From JAHWKI01 sp035513575 (GTDB lineage: Bacteria; Gemmatimonadota; Gemmatimonadetes; Longimicrobiales; RSA9): a stretch of DNA of 38,781 nt. A program made the translations under genes and the position numbers. The stretch spans positions 1 to 38,781 of the forward strand of contig DATKBW010000238.1 of NCBI GenBank assembly GCA_035513575.1. Reading direction: 5' to 3'. Shown here piece after piece: positions 14,721-24,599 of this stretch. The stretch's first letter is position 1; the number at the start of each line of letters is the position of its first letter. Below the pieces are notes generated by a model that had not been told where the DNA came from, searched no databases, and saw only the letters and a program-made list of their open reading frames with translations.

Positions 14721-15429
14721 CGGTGTCGGGGGCGGTCGGCAGCGGGGTGGCCTCCCCGCCGGCGATCTCCGCCCGCACCACCAGGATCAGCGCGCCGGAG
14801 TCCCGCGTTTCCAGCGTGCCCAGGACGACGGTGTGCCCGACGGGCGTGGTCACCTGCGTCCGCAGGGCGCTCGGCTCTTCCTCGGTGCCGAGTTGTACCT
14901 CGATGGTGACCGTCGGGTTCTCGCTCCGGGACAGGGTCCCGACTCCGCCCGCGATCACGAACTCCTGGCCGCCGCCCCGGGCGATCTGCCGGATTCCCGT
15001 GTGCTCCATTGCCCCTACGCGCGTCTCGGCCAGCAGCGCGTACCCTTCGAAACGGAACAGCCGCCGCAGCTCCCGCTCCACGTCCGCGATCGCGGCGTCC
15101 GGCGCCGCCGCCCCATCGGCGCGGATGATCTGGAAGTGGAGCATCACGAGCGGGCGGGGCCGGTCGAAGTCGGCCAGCATCCGCTCGATCTTCTCCAGGT
15201 TGTCCGGCGTCTCGCGCACGGTCAGAGCGGAGCCGGCCACCTCGAACGTCCCGGGCGCCCCTTCCCGATCGCCGTACACGTAGGGCGAGATCAGCGCCCG
15301 CGCCTCGTGAAGCTGCATGTACTTCAGCTCGAACGTGCGCGTGTCCAGCTCGCCCCCGCCGCACGCGACGAGCCCCGCCACCAGCGCGGCCACCGCCGCG
15401 ACCCTCGCCAACGTCGCCATACCCTTCAT
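14707..15429 (-). CDS. Secretin-domain lipoprotein
   Basis: A 240-residue protein with a lipoprotein signal (lipobox LVAC, Cys23). It has a secretin N-domain pattern: FELKYMQLHEARALISPYV and then ALTVRETPDNLEKIERMLAD followed by FDRPRPLVMLHFQI, as in GspD/PilQ N1-type ring domains. The C-terminal part resembles the start of the secretin beta region (GHTVVLGTLETRDSGALILV) but is too short for a full pore. It may be an envelope sensor or pilotin-like partner and not a channel. The ATG at 15429 has GAGGAG upstream and overlaps the anti-sigma stop; it is the last gene of the minus-strand sigma operon. Confidence 0.7.
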   Translation of the reverse strand: MKGMATLARVAAVAALVAGLVACGGGELDTRTFELKYMQLHEARALISPYVYGDREGAPGTFEVAGSALTVRETPDNLEKIERMLADFDRPRPLVMLHFQIIRADGAAAPDAAIADVERELRRLFRFEGYALLAETRVGAMEHTGIRQIARGGGQEFVIAGGVGTLSRSENPTVTIEVQLGTEEEPSALRTQVTTPVGHTVVLGTLETRDSGALILVVRAEIAGGEATPLPTAPDTATPG

Positions 15430-15914
15430 CGCTCGCTCCTCTCGTAAAGCCATATCACCGTGATACCGGGGTTCGCCGTCCGTATCACCGCTCCTCCCCG
15501 GTCGGCCGGGAGCGTCACCGCCACCGTGGCCGCTTCCACGGAGCCCGTTGGCGGCGTGGCCTGGCCTGTGGGTCCGGGCGCACCCGAGCCGGGCGCGCCA
15601 CCCTGCCGCCCCAGCACCAGCACCCCCGCCAGCGCCGCAGCCGCGGCGAGGGGCGCCCAGATGGGTGCCGTCCGACGAACGCGTCCGGCCGGCCGCGCGG
15701 TCGTCACCGGGCGAGCGCCCCCGCCCGCCCTCATCGCGAGTCTCTCCAGCCCTTCATCGAGCGCCGCGAGCTCCGCCGCGAGCGCTCTCGCCACGGCACC
15801 GCACCGCCCGCACGACCCGATGTGCTCCGCCAGCGCGAGGTCCGCCCCGGCGTCGCCGCGCAGGGCCGCTGGCTCCGCCTCCAGCATCCGGTCGAGCGCG
15901 TCCTCGCATCTCAT
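15426..15914 (-). CDS. Zinc-type anti-sigma factor, membrane-anchored
   Basis: A 162-residue protein. It opens with MRCEDALDRMLEAEP and carries the anti-sigma zinc motif H31-x3-C35-x2-C38 (HIGSCGRC). A helical segment, a transmembrane helix (about 84-102, PIWAPLAAAAALAGVLVLG) and a small extracytoplasmic domain follow. This is the standard ZAS anti-sigma design, holding the cognate ECF sigma at the membrane. The ATG overlaps the sigma gene stop (15911-15914), which strongly supports pairing with that sigma. Confidence 0.85.
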   Translation of the reverse strand: MRCEDALDRMLEAEPAALRGDAGADLALAEHIGSCGRCGAVARALAAELAALDEGLERLAMRAGGGARPVTTARPAGRVRRTAPIWAPLAAAAALAGVLVLGRQGGAPGSGAPGPTGQATPPTGSVEAATVAVTLPADRGGAVIRTANPGITVIWLYERSER

Positions 15915-16537
15915 CGTTCGTATCCCTCCATCAGCTCCGGGTAGCGCTCCAGGATCCTGCTCCGGAGCGCGCGTCGCGCCCTGAAGAGGTGCGCTCTCAC
16001 GGTCACCGGGTTCATCGCCAGCGCTTCCGCCACCTCGACCGGGCGCATGCCCTCGTGGTCCACCAGCTCGAGGATCTCGCGCTGCCCCGGCGGCAGCGTC
16101 TCGAAGTACTCCCGCACCACCGCCGCCATGCGCCGCGCGTGCAGCGACGCGACGGGATCCGCCCGCTCGACCGACGCCTCCGGCTCGGCCAGGACCGTAC
16201 GGTCCGCGACCGTGGGATGGCGTCGCCGGCGGCGATCCCGGGCATTCGCGGCGTTGGCCAGGATCCGGTAGAGCCAGGACGAGAGCCGCGCGGCGCCGGA
16301 GAAGCCGCGGAGGCCGCGGTGCATCCGGATGAGCGTCTCCTGCACGACCTCGTCGGCCTCGTCCGGGTCCGCGGTCCGGGCCAGCGCCCAGCGGCGGAGC
16401 CGGGGAAGGACGCGTCGGGCGAGCTCGTCGAAGGCGGCGGCGTCGCCCGCGGCGGCCCGGGCCACCAGCCGCTCGTCGTCGGCGCTCGCTCGGGTCACTC
16501 GGTCCTGTCGTTTCGGAGTCATCGCCAGGGCGGTCAC
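15911..16537 (-). CDS. ECF-type RNA polymerase sigma factor
   Basis: A 208-residue sigma factor. Region 2 is seen in ADPDEADEVVQETLIRMHRG followed by GFSGAARLSSWLYRILANAA. Region 4 is LPPGQREILELVDHEGMRPV followed by EVAEALAMNPVTVRAHLFRA, an unambiguous helix-turn-helix. It lies 31 bp downstream of the HyuB gene on the same strand and may share its transcript or use a promoter inside it. ATG 16522 is an alternative start. It heads a sigma / anti-sigma / lipoprotein operon that runs toward the sigma operon starting at 11130. Confidence 0.93.
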   Translation of the reverse strand: MTALAMTPKRQDRVTRASADDERLVARAAAGDAAAFDELARRVLPRLRRWALARTADPDEADEVVQETLIRMHRGLRGFSGAARLSSWLYRILANAANARDRRRRRHPTVADRTVLAEPEASVERADPVASLHARRMAAVVREYFETLPPGQREILELVDHEGMRPVEVAEALAMNPVTVRAHLFRARRALRSRILERYPELMEGYER

Positions 16538-16568
16538 GTCCCTGGGATCGCACGAAGGCCTGCCGCGT

Positions 16569-18167
16569 TTACCCGGTCCCCCCCCAGCCGCCGCCGCCGG
16601 GGCTGCGCAGGCTCAGGATGTCGCCCGCCCGGAGGGAGAAGGTGGCCTTCGAGGGGAGATCCGACTCGGCGCCGTCGCGGATCAGCACGTTGCGGCCGGG
16701 CGCGCCGTCGCCCCCTCCGGCGAGGCCGGCGGGCGCGATGCGGCGTCGCTCCGAGAGGAGGCTGACCTCCGTGTCCACGAGGAGACGGACGTCCCGGCGG
16801 AGTCCGTCCCCGCCGGGGTGACGGCCGCTGCCACCCGTGCCGCGGCGGATCGCGTACGTCTCCACCCGGACCGGGTACGCGTGCTCGAGCGCCTCGATGG
16901 GCGTGTTGAGGGAGTTGCTCATGTGCACGTGGACCGCGGAGAGCCCCGGGCCGTCCGCGCCACCGCCCATCCCACCGCCCATCGTCTCGTAGTACGCGAA
17001 CGGCTGGCCCGACCGCGGGTCCAGCCCGCCCACCGTCAGGTTGTTCATCGTGCCCTGCGACTGCGCGGCGGCGGCCTCGGGGACGGCCTTCGCCAGAGCC
17101 AGAAGCAGGACGTCGGTGATCCGCTGCGAGGCCTCCACGTTCCCGCCCGCGACGCTGGCCGGGGGACGCGCGGCCACCACCGTGCCGGGCGGCGCCACGA
17201 GCCGCAGCGCCCCCATGTCGCCGCCGCCCGCGGGGAGCGCCTGTCCGAGCAGCCGCTCGATGACGATCCGCAGCGCGTACCGCGTGGCCGACGCGGTGAT
17301 GGCCTCCACCGCGTTCACGCCCCCGCGGGCCTGTGGCGCGGAGCCCGTGAAATCGGCCGCCACCTCGTCGCCGCGCACGGTGAGCCGGACGCGGATCGGG
17401 AGCGGGGCCTCCGTCACGCCGTCGTCCTCCAGCGCATCCTCCGCCTCGTAGACGCCGTCCGGGATCCGGGCGATCCCGGCCCGGACCAGCCGGTCGGCGT
17501 ATTCCAGGAGCCCGGCCATGGCGGCGGCCACCTCGACGCGCCCGCGGCGGGTCACCAGCTCCAGCAGACGACGGCGCCCGGCCTCCAGCGCCGCGAGCTG
17601 CGCGTCCAGGTCCCCCTCCCGCTCCCCCGGCGTGCGCACGTTGGCGAGGATCAGACGCCACACGTCCTCCACCCGCCGGCCCCTGGCCACCAGCCGGACG
17701 GGCGGGATGCGGAGCCCCTCCTGGTAGATCTCCGTCGCCAGCGGCATCGAGCCGGGCGCCATTCCGCCCACATCGGCGTGGTGGGCCCGCGCGGCTACGT
17801 ACGCGAGCGGGCGGTCCTCCCCGTTGACGTGGACCGGTGCGACCAGCGTGATGTCGGGGAGGTGTGTCCCGCCGCGGAACGGGTCGTTCAGCGCCGCGAC
17901 GTCACCCGGCCGGAGGGGGCCGAGATCCTCGAGGGCGGCCTGCACGCTCATGGGCATGGCGCCCAGGTGGACGGGCATGTGGTCCCCCATGGCGACCGGG
18001 TGGCCGGCGGCATCGAAGAGCGCGCACGAATAATCCCGGCGCTCCTTGATGTTCGGCGAATACGCGGCGCGCCGGAGCGTCGCGCCCATCTCCCCGGCCA
18101 GCGCGGAGAGGAGGTGGCGGAAGATCTCCAGGCGGATCGGATCGCGCAGCGGAGTCGGGGTTTCCAT
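16569..18167 (-). CDS. Hydantoinase B / 5-oxoprolinase family subunit (HyuB)
   Basis: A 532-residue protein covering the full HyuB domain. Diagnostic stretches are LRRAAYSPNIKERRDYSCAL near residue 31, GDVAALNDPFRGGTHLPDIT near 90, HHADVGGMAPGSMP, the Gly-rich ETMGGGMGGGADGPG and a C-terminal LRSPGGGGWG. HyuB proteins hydrolyse 5-membered cyclic amides (hydantoins, 5-oxoproline) or carboxylate acetone-like substrates together with an ATP-binding HyuA subunit. No hyuA is adjacent, so the partner is elsewhere or this copy acts alone. The gene diverges from the small ORF at 18275. Confidence 0.92.
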   Translation of the reverse strand: METPTPLRDPIRLEIFRHLLSALAGEMGATLRRAAYSPNIKERRDYSCALFDAAGHPVAMGDHMPVHLGAMPMSVQAALEDLGPLRPGDVAALNDPFRGGTHLPDITLVAPVHVNGEDRPLAYVAARAHHADVGGMAPGSMPLATEIYQEGLRIPPVRLVARGRRVEDVWRLILANVRTPGEREGDLDAQLAALEAGRRRLLELVTRRGRVEVAAAMAGLLEYADRLVRAGIARIPDGVYEAEDALEDDGVTEAPLPIRVRLTVRGDEVAADFTGSAPQARGGVNAVEAITASATRYALRIVIERLLGQALPAGGGDMGALRLVAPPGTVVAARPPASVAGGNVEASQRITDVLLLALAKAVPEAAAAQSQGTMNNLTVGGLDPRSGQPFAYYETMGGGMGGGADGPGLSAVHVHMSNSLNTPIEALEHAYPVRVETYAIRRGTGGSGRHPGGDGLRRDVRLLVDTEVSLLSERRRIAPAGLAGGGDGAPGRNVLIRDGAESDLPSKATFSLRAGDILSLRSPGGGGWGGTG

Positions 18168-18274
18168 CGTCAGGGGGGGCCCTTACCTTCGGGTGGCACC
18201 AATCTTCCCTGCCAGTGTAGGCTGCACTGTGCCGAAGAAATGATCGAGTCTTATTTAAAGATACGGAGGTAGGT

Positions 18275-18547
18275 TTGGCCAAGCACGAGCGAACGGCGCT
18301 GGACCGGGCGCGCGACGAGCTGTTCAGCCACATCAATCGCTGTGGCGTCCTCGACGCGAGCCAGGACCAGCAGCAGGAGTGGTTGGACGACACCATGAAG
18401 TTCCTCGAGGAGCGGTATCCCGACCTGGGAACCGGCGAGCTGAAGGAGCTGGAGCAGCTCGGCCTGCGGTACTGCCAGCCGGTGATCCGCCACGGAGAGC
18501 AGCATACCGCCTCGTCCGAGTGGGAGACGGAGACCAGCGCGGCCTGA
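18275..18547 (+). CDS. Small soluble orphan protein
   Basis: A 90-residue protein starting at TTG 18275, with GGAGG (18265-18269) 5 nt upstream. It is predicted to be helical and acidic (DQQQEWLDDTMKFLEERYPD, then LGTGELKELEQLGLRYCQPV), with two Cys and no signal or membrane segment. It is a single-gene unit: its own upstream AT-rich element (TTATTTAAAG, 18251-18260) and a strong terminator at 18573. A short inverted repeat, CAGTG-N7-CACTG (18213-18229), lies upstream. I do not recognise the family. Confidence 0.75.
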   Translation: MAKHERTALDRARDELFSHINRCGVLDASQDQQQEWLDDTMKFLEERYPDLGTGELKELEQLGLRYCQPVIRHGEQHTASSEWETETSAA

Positions 18548-18572
18548 CGCCCGCTCGCTCCACAGCAAGATC

Positions 18573-18607
18573 GCGCCGGCACCCCATGTGTCGGCGCTTT
18601 CGTTTTT
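18573..18607 (+). terminator. Rho-independent terminator
   Basis: A 10-bp stem GCGCCGGCAC / GTGTCGGCGC (one G-T pair) with loop CCCAT, followed by TTTCGTTTTT. It ends the small orphan gene. Confidence 0.88.
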
Positions 18608-18736
18608 GCGGGGCTCAAGATCTGCAGGACCGGGCCGAGGCTCCATCCGACTTCGGGGCGGCGCCGGAACGCGGATGCGGAAGGACGAACCAGTGCGGAT
18701 CGAGGGACGGGACGTTGGCGTGGTGGGGCTGGCGCC

Positions 18737-20098
<1,362 letters not shown>

Positions 20099-20164
20099 CG
20101 GGCTGGCCGGGTCGGGCCCGCGTCCCTATTCTGGACCTGTAACCCTCCCCCGACCGACAGGCCC

Positions 20165-21286
20165 ATGACCACACGACGCGACTTCCTTCGCACCGCCGGC
20201 GCCGGCCTCGGCGCCGCCGCGCTCGGCGGCGCCGTCCCCGCCACCCTCGACGGCGCTCCGGCCGTCCACAGGGGCTCCGCTGCCGGCCCGACCATCATCG
20301 CCAGCGCCAACGGCCTGGAGTCGGTCCGCCATGCCATGGCCACCCTGCAGGCGGGCGGCGACACGCTGGAGGCGGTGATCGAGGGCGTCAACATCGTCGA
20401 GCTGGACCCCGCGGACATGAGCGTCGGGTACGGCGGCCTGCCCAACGAGGACGGCATCGTGCAGCTCGACTCCTCCGTCATGCACGGCCCGTCCCGCGGT
20501 GCCGGAGCGGTGGCGGCGCTCGAAGGCGTGAAGACGCCGTCCCGCGTGGCGGTCGCCGTCATGCGCCATACCGACCACGTCCTCCTCGTCGGCGAGGGAG
20601 CGCAGCGGTTCGCGCGACAGATGGGGTTCGAGATCCACGACACCCTTCTCACCCCCGAGGCCAGGGAGCGCTGGCTGCAGTGGAAGGCCAGCGCCTCCGA
20701 CCAGGACGACTGGCTCACACCCGACGAGACCGGGCTCGGGGATTCCGAGTTCCTCCGCACCCTCGTCCCCCGCGGCGGACGGGAGGAGGCCCGGACGGGC
20801 ATGCTGGACTCCGCGGACGGCGTCCGCCCGTGGGGCACCATCAATTGCTGCGCGGTGGACTCGCGGGGCGACCTGTCCGGGGTCACCACCACGAGCGGCC
20901 TGGCGTGGAAGATCCCCGGCCGGGTCGGGGACTCGCCCCTCATCGGGGCGGGGCTCTACGTCGACAACGATGTCGGCGCCGCCGGCTCCACCGGGCGGGG
21001 CGAGGCCGTGATCAAGACGTGTGGGAGCCACACCGTGGTGGAGGTGATGCGCCAGGGGAAGAGCCCGACGGACGCCTGCCTCGAGGCGCTGCGCCGCATC
21101 GCGCGGTGGGCCGAGGCCCAGCCGCGCCTGCGCCGGGAGGACGGCCGCCCCGACTTCAACGTCAACTACTACGCCGTGAACCGGCGCGGCGAGTTTGGCG
21201 CCGCCGCCCTCTACCCGGGCCGGTTCGCCGTGGCCACGGCCGCCGGAGCGGCGATCCGGGACTCCGCGGCCCTCTTCGAGCGCTGA
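20165..21286 (+). CDS. Tat-exported isoaspartyl peptidase / N4-(beta-N-acetylglucosaminyl)-L-asparaginase family
   Basis: A 373-residue Ntn-hydrolase precursor. A twin-arginine signal (TTRRDFLRTAGAGLGAAALG) leads the protein across the inner membrane. The family's autocleavage site is WGTINCCAVD, with T225 as the expected nucleophile. Downstream are GVTTTSGLAWKIPGRVGDSP and GAGLYVDNDVGAAGSTGRGE, the substrate loop of glycosylasparaginases. It cleaves beta-aspartyl peptides or GlcNAc-Asn; the GRVGDSPLIGAG loop is common to both types, so substrate is unresolved. The gene starts 66 bp after the NtrC-like gene. TATTCT (20127-20132) is a possible -10. Confidence 0.9.
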   Translation: MTTRRDFLRTAGAGLGAAALGGAVPATLDGAPAVHRGSAAGPTIIASANGLESVRHAMATLQAGGDTLEAVIEGVNIVELDPADMSVGYGGLPNEDGIVQLDSSVMHGPSRGAGAVAALEGVKTPSRVAVAVMRHTDHVLLVGEGAQRFARQMGFEIHDTLLTPEARERWLQWKASASDQDDWLTPDETGLGDSEFLRTLVPRGGREEARTGMLDSADGVRPWGTINCCAVDSRGDLSGVTTTSGLAWKIPGRVGDSPLIGAGLYVDNDVGAAGSTGRGEAVIKTCGSHTVVEVMRQGKSPTDACLEALRRIARWAEAQPRLRREDGRPDFNVNYYAVNRRGEFGAAALYPGRFAVATAAGAAIRDSAALFER

Positions 21287-21305
21287 GCCCGCCGCCGGGG
21301 GTGGC

Positions 21306-21319
21306 CTGGCACTTGCCAG
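21306..21319. promoter_or_regulatory. Perfect palindrome upstream of PBP2 gene
   Basis: CTGGCA-CT-TGCCAG has 6-bp arms. It lies 49 bp before the PBP2 start and lacks a T-run, so it is more like a protein-binding site than a terminator. Chance occurrence in GC-rich sequence is possible. Confidence 0.25.
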
Positions 21320-21367
21320 CCATCCGGGAAGGCGGCTGGGGGCGGTCACCAGGGAGGAAGAAGTCAC

Positions 21368-23293
21368 GTGGTAAGCAACAGGGGCAGGCTGGAGACGCCG
21401 CGCTGGGCTCGGGAGAAGCGCGCGATGTGGGCACGCGTGACCCTCGGGGTCGTGGTGCTCTCGTTGATCTACTCGCTGGTCCGGATCCAGGTCGTGCGCG
21501 CAGAGGAGTTCGCCATCGTCGCCCGCGAGAACATGCTGCGCCCCGTCACGGTCCGCGCCCCGCGCGGCACCATCTACGACCGGCATGGGCGCGTGATCGC
21601 GGAGAACCGGGTCGCCTATTCCATCCAGCTGATGCCCGCCGCCGAGGACTCCCTCCGCAAGCAGGTGGAAGCGCTCCGGCCCGTTCTCGGCCTCACCGAC
21701 GATGGAATCGAGACCGCGTTCCGCCGCTATCGCGCTTCGCCGAATCGCCCCATGGCGGTCGCCTCCGACGCGACGCCCGACCAGGTGGCCAGGCTGGAGG
21801 AACGGCGCCGGGATTTCACCCACGTGCTGATCCACGAGTACCCCAAGCGCTACTACCCCGCGGGCGCTGCGGTCGCCCACCTGATCGGGTACGTGGCGGA
21901 GATCAGCGAGGCGGAGCTGAAGCAGCCCAACTTCGCCGACTACCGCCAGGGCCGCTGGATCGGCAAGGCGGGTCTCGAGCGGCAGTACGAGCGCGTCCTC
22001 GGCGGCGAGCCGGGCATGCGCTACCTCGAGGTGGATGCCCGCGGCGGGATCAAGCGGTGGCTGCCCGAGAGCATGGGCGTGCCCCCGATCCCCGGAAGGG
22101 ACATCCACCTCAACGTCGACCTGGACCTCCAGCGCTACGGGGCCTTCCTACTCCAGGAGGCGGCCACGTCCCTCGGGATGGAGCGCGCCCAGGGCGGCTT
22201 CGTGGCCATGGACCCCCGGACCGGCGGCGTGCTCGCGCTCTACAGCAATCCCAGCTACGACCCGAACCTCTTCACCGGCGGCATCACGACCGAGATCTGG
22301 AACGAGCTGCGCGACGACCCCACCAAGCCGCTTCTCGACCGGGCCACCGGCGCCGCCCAGCCGCCCGGCTCGACGTTCAAGATGTCCGTCGCCGCCATGG
22401 CCATCGAGGCCGGTGTGATCCGCGCCGATGAGCTCATGCCCATCGCCTGCGCCGGCGGGATGACCTACGCCGGCCGCTACCAGCGCTGCTGGAAAAGCCA
22501 CGGCATCCGCATGGACCTCTCCCTCGGCCTGCGGCATTCCTGCGACGTCTACTTCTACCAGGTCGGGATCCGCCTCGGCTTCGACCGGTTCTTCGCCATG
22601 GGCTCCCGCCTCGGCTTCGGCGGCCGGACCGGCGTGGACCTCCCGTCCGAGATCGCCTCCACCTTCCCCGCGGGGCGCGACTGGTGGAAGCGGCAGTACG
22701 GCTACGTGCCCCAGCCCCCGGAGATCATGTCCCTCGCCATCGGCCAGAGCGCCGTCACCATGACCCCGCTCAAGTTGGCCCAGATCACGACCGGCTTCGC
22801 TCGACCGGACGGCCAGCAGGTCGTCCCCCGGCTCGTACAGACGTCCGACCCCCCCCGCCTCACCGGCGGCTACGGTCTCGACAAGCAGCAGATCGCCGAC
22901 ATCCGCAAGGGGATGCGCCTCGTCCTCGGGCCCGGCGGCACCGCCGGACTGAGCACGCTCGAGCGCTGGGACGTCGGCGGCAAGACCGGCACCGCCCAGA
23001 ACCCCCACGGCGACGACCACGCCTGGTTCGTCGGCTGGGCCGCGCCCCGCGGCGAGGAGCCGGAGATCGTGGCCGCCATGCTCGTCTACTTCGGGGAGAG
23101 CGGCTCCCAGACGGCGTCCGCGCCGGTCATGAACGCCATCAACTTCTACATGAACCGGCGCTACGACATCCCCTTCGACCGATACGGCACCCCGCGCGAG
23201 AAGATGCGCGCGGGCGTCCCCTTCGACTGGCAGGTCGTGAATCGACCCGTGGAGGACCTGCCGGTGTACGGATACCCCGACCACGACGACTGA
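21368..23293 (+). CDS. mrdA: Penicillin-binding protein 2 (cell-elongation transpeptidase)
   Basis: A 641-residue class B PBP with one N-terminal membrane anchor (about 22-40), a dimerisation/pedestal domain with APRGTIYDRHGRVIAENR (64-81), and a transpeptidase domain. Catalytic motifs are S335-T-F-K338 (PGSTFK), S391-C-D393 and K539-T-G-T542 (GGKTGTAQ). SCD in place of SxN is the usual form in PBP2. It crosslinks lateral-wall peptidoglycan together with RodA and the MreBCD elongasome; none of these is adjacent. The GTG at 21368 has GGGAGG about 10 nt upstream. The C-terminal tail after 600 is short and Asp-rich. Confidence 0.95.
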   Translation: MVSNRGRLETPRWAREKRAMWARVTLGVVVLSLIYSLVRIQVVRAEEFAIVARENMLRPVTVRAPRGTIYDRHGRVIAENRVAYSIQLMPAAEDSLRKQVEALRPVLGLTDDGIETAFRRYRASPNRPMAVASDATPDQVARLEERRRDFTHVLIHEYPKRYYPAGAAVAHLIGYVAEISEAELKQPNFADYRQGRWIGKAGLERQYERVLGGEPGMRYLEVDARGGIKRWLPESMGVPPIPGRDIHLNVDLDLQRYGAFLLQEAATSLGMERAQGGFVAMDPRTGGVLALYSNPSYDPNLFTGGITTEIWNELRDDPTKPLLDRATGAAQPPGSTFKMSVAAMAIEAGVIRADELMPIACAGGMTYAGRYQRCWKSHGIRMDLSLGLRHSCDVYFYQVGIRLGFDRFFAMGSRLGFGGRTGVDLPSEIASTFPAGRDWWKRQYGYVPQPPEIMSLAIGQSAVTMTPLKLAQITTGFARPDGQQVVPRLVQTSDPPRLTGGYGLDKQQIADIRKGMRLVLGPGGTAGLSTLERWDVGGKTGTAQNPHGDDHAWFVGWAAPRGEEPEIVAAMLVYFGESGSQTASAPVMNAINFYMNRRYDIPFDRYGTPREKMRAGVPFDWQVVNRPVEDLPVYGYPDHDD

Positions 23294-23504
23294 GGCCAGG
23301 CGCCGAACGGGCCGTTCCGGGCGCTCCCGACCGCGCCTGCGAGCGCCTGTTTCGGCCCCGCGGAGCGGGCGCCGGGCGAGCCGAGGGAACCGGCCGCGGG
23401 GGTGGCAGCCTGCCGGGTGATCGTTTAGATTGAGCCGACCGCCATGGCGGTCCTTCCTTACAAACTCTTCCCAGCACGACAACCCGGAACCGGAGGCGAC
23501 GCTG

Positions 23505-24596
23505 ATGCCTGATCCGTTCCTCAGCTCCGAGGAGTATGATGAACGTGCGCACAAGCTGTACGACCGCGGTGAGTACGAGACCGCGCTCGACACGCTGAAG
23601 GAAGGGCTCCGGCTTTACCCCCATTCCGTGGAGCTGTACGTCGGGCTCGGCTATACGCGCCTGGCGCGGGAGGAGTTCGCCTGGGCGAAGCAGGCGTTCG
23701 AGAAGGCCCTGGTTCTGGATCCGGAGCATGACGACGGGATGGTCGGTCTCGGCGAGGCACTGCTCCGCTTCGGGCGGACCGCGGAGGCTCTCGACCTGTT
23801 CGGCCGCGTCCGCAACGGCCCCGCCGGAGAGGACGCCGAGCTGCTCCTGTCCATGGGGCGGGCCCTCTACCGTGAGCAGCGCTTCGAGGACGCCCGCGAT
23901 TTTTTCAACCTGGTCCTCAAGAACGACCCCGAGGATGCGGACGCCACGGCCGCCCTGGCCTTCACCCTCCACCGGCTCGGGAAGGACAAGGCGGCGGTGC
24001 GCGAGCTGCGCGGGGCGCTCGCCCTGAACCCGAAGCATCACGAGGCCCGGATCTACCTCGCTCACCTCCTCTACGACCGCGGTGACTGGAAGGGCGCGCT
24101 CGAGGGGTTCGCGGCCGTCTCGCCGACGGCGCACTGGGACGCGCTCGCCGTCTGGCGGCTGATCGAGCTGAAGCGGACGATCGGTGGCCTCGATGCGGCG
24201 GACCCCGAGCTCGTGGTGTGGGAGGGGCGCCTCGACGAGCTGGAGGGCGAATCGGACCCCGTCGAGGAGCTGCTGGCGGAGATCGAGTCCGGGGTGCGGC
24301 GCGAGGAGCTTCCGGTCGTCGAGTCGCCGCACGGCTGGACCCACTCCGTCTCGCAGCCGGACGAGAAGTGGCACCGCGTCCTCCTCCCGGACGGCACCGC
24401 CTTCGAAGGGACGTGGCTCGATATCGTGCGCCAGCTCCGGGACCAGGCGGGGCGCTCCGACGAAACGATCGCACAGTTCATGCGTCGCTGGGCGGAGGAT
24501 GCGCGCGTGCGGATCGGCGTCGGTGTGCCCACCGATGACGCGGAGGCGTTCCTCCTGGCCCACGCGCGCGCCGGACTCCTGCACATCGAGCGCTAG
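23505..24596 (+). CDS. Soluble TPR protein with conserved C-terminal domain
   Basis: A 363-residue cytoplasmic protein with six or so tetratricopeptide repeats (residues 8-210; for example AHKLYDRGEYETALDTLKEG and QAFEKALVLDPEHDDGMVGL). A linker follows, then a C-terminal domain (about 285-363) containing WHRVLLPDGTAFEGTWLDIV and ending AHARAGLLHIER. TPRs mediate protein contacts; the partner is unknown. ATG 23505 is chosen over upstream in-frame codons because GGAGG lies 8 nt upstream and the TPRs begin there. The gene is followed after 3 bp by a membrane TPR protein, so the two form an operon. A possible -10, TAGATT (23426-23431), lies in the 210-bp leader. Confidence 0.85.
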   Translation: MPDPFLSSEEYDERAHKLYDRGEYETALDTLKEGLRLYPHSVELYVGLGYTRLAREEFAWAKQAFEKALVLDPEHDDGMVGLGEALLRFGRTAEALDLFGRVRNGPAGEDAELLLSMGRALYREQRFEDARDFFNLVLKNDPEDADATAALAFTLHRLGKDKAAVRELRGALALNPKHHEARIYLAHLLYDRGDWKGALEGFAAVSPTAHWDALAVWRLIELKRTIGGLDAADPELVVWEGRLDELEGESDPVEELLAEIESGVRREELPVVESPHGWTHSVSQPDEKWHRVLLPDGTAFEGTWLDIVRQLRDQAGRSDETIAQFMRRWAEDARVRIGVGVPTDDAEAFLLAHARAGLLHIER

Positions 24597-24599
24597 CAC

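Noticed and set aside
20126..22108. A 660-codon minus-strand open frame across the asparaginase and PBP2 genes
   Set aside because: Composition-driven shadow; both plus-strand genes have intact catalytic motifs and proper starts.
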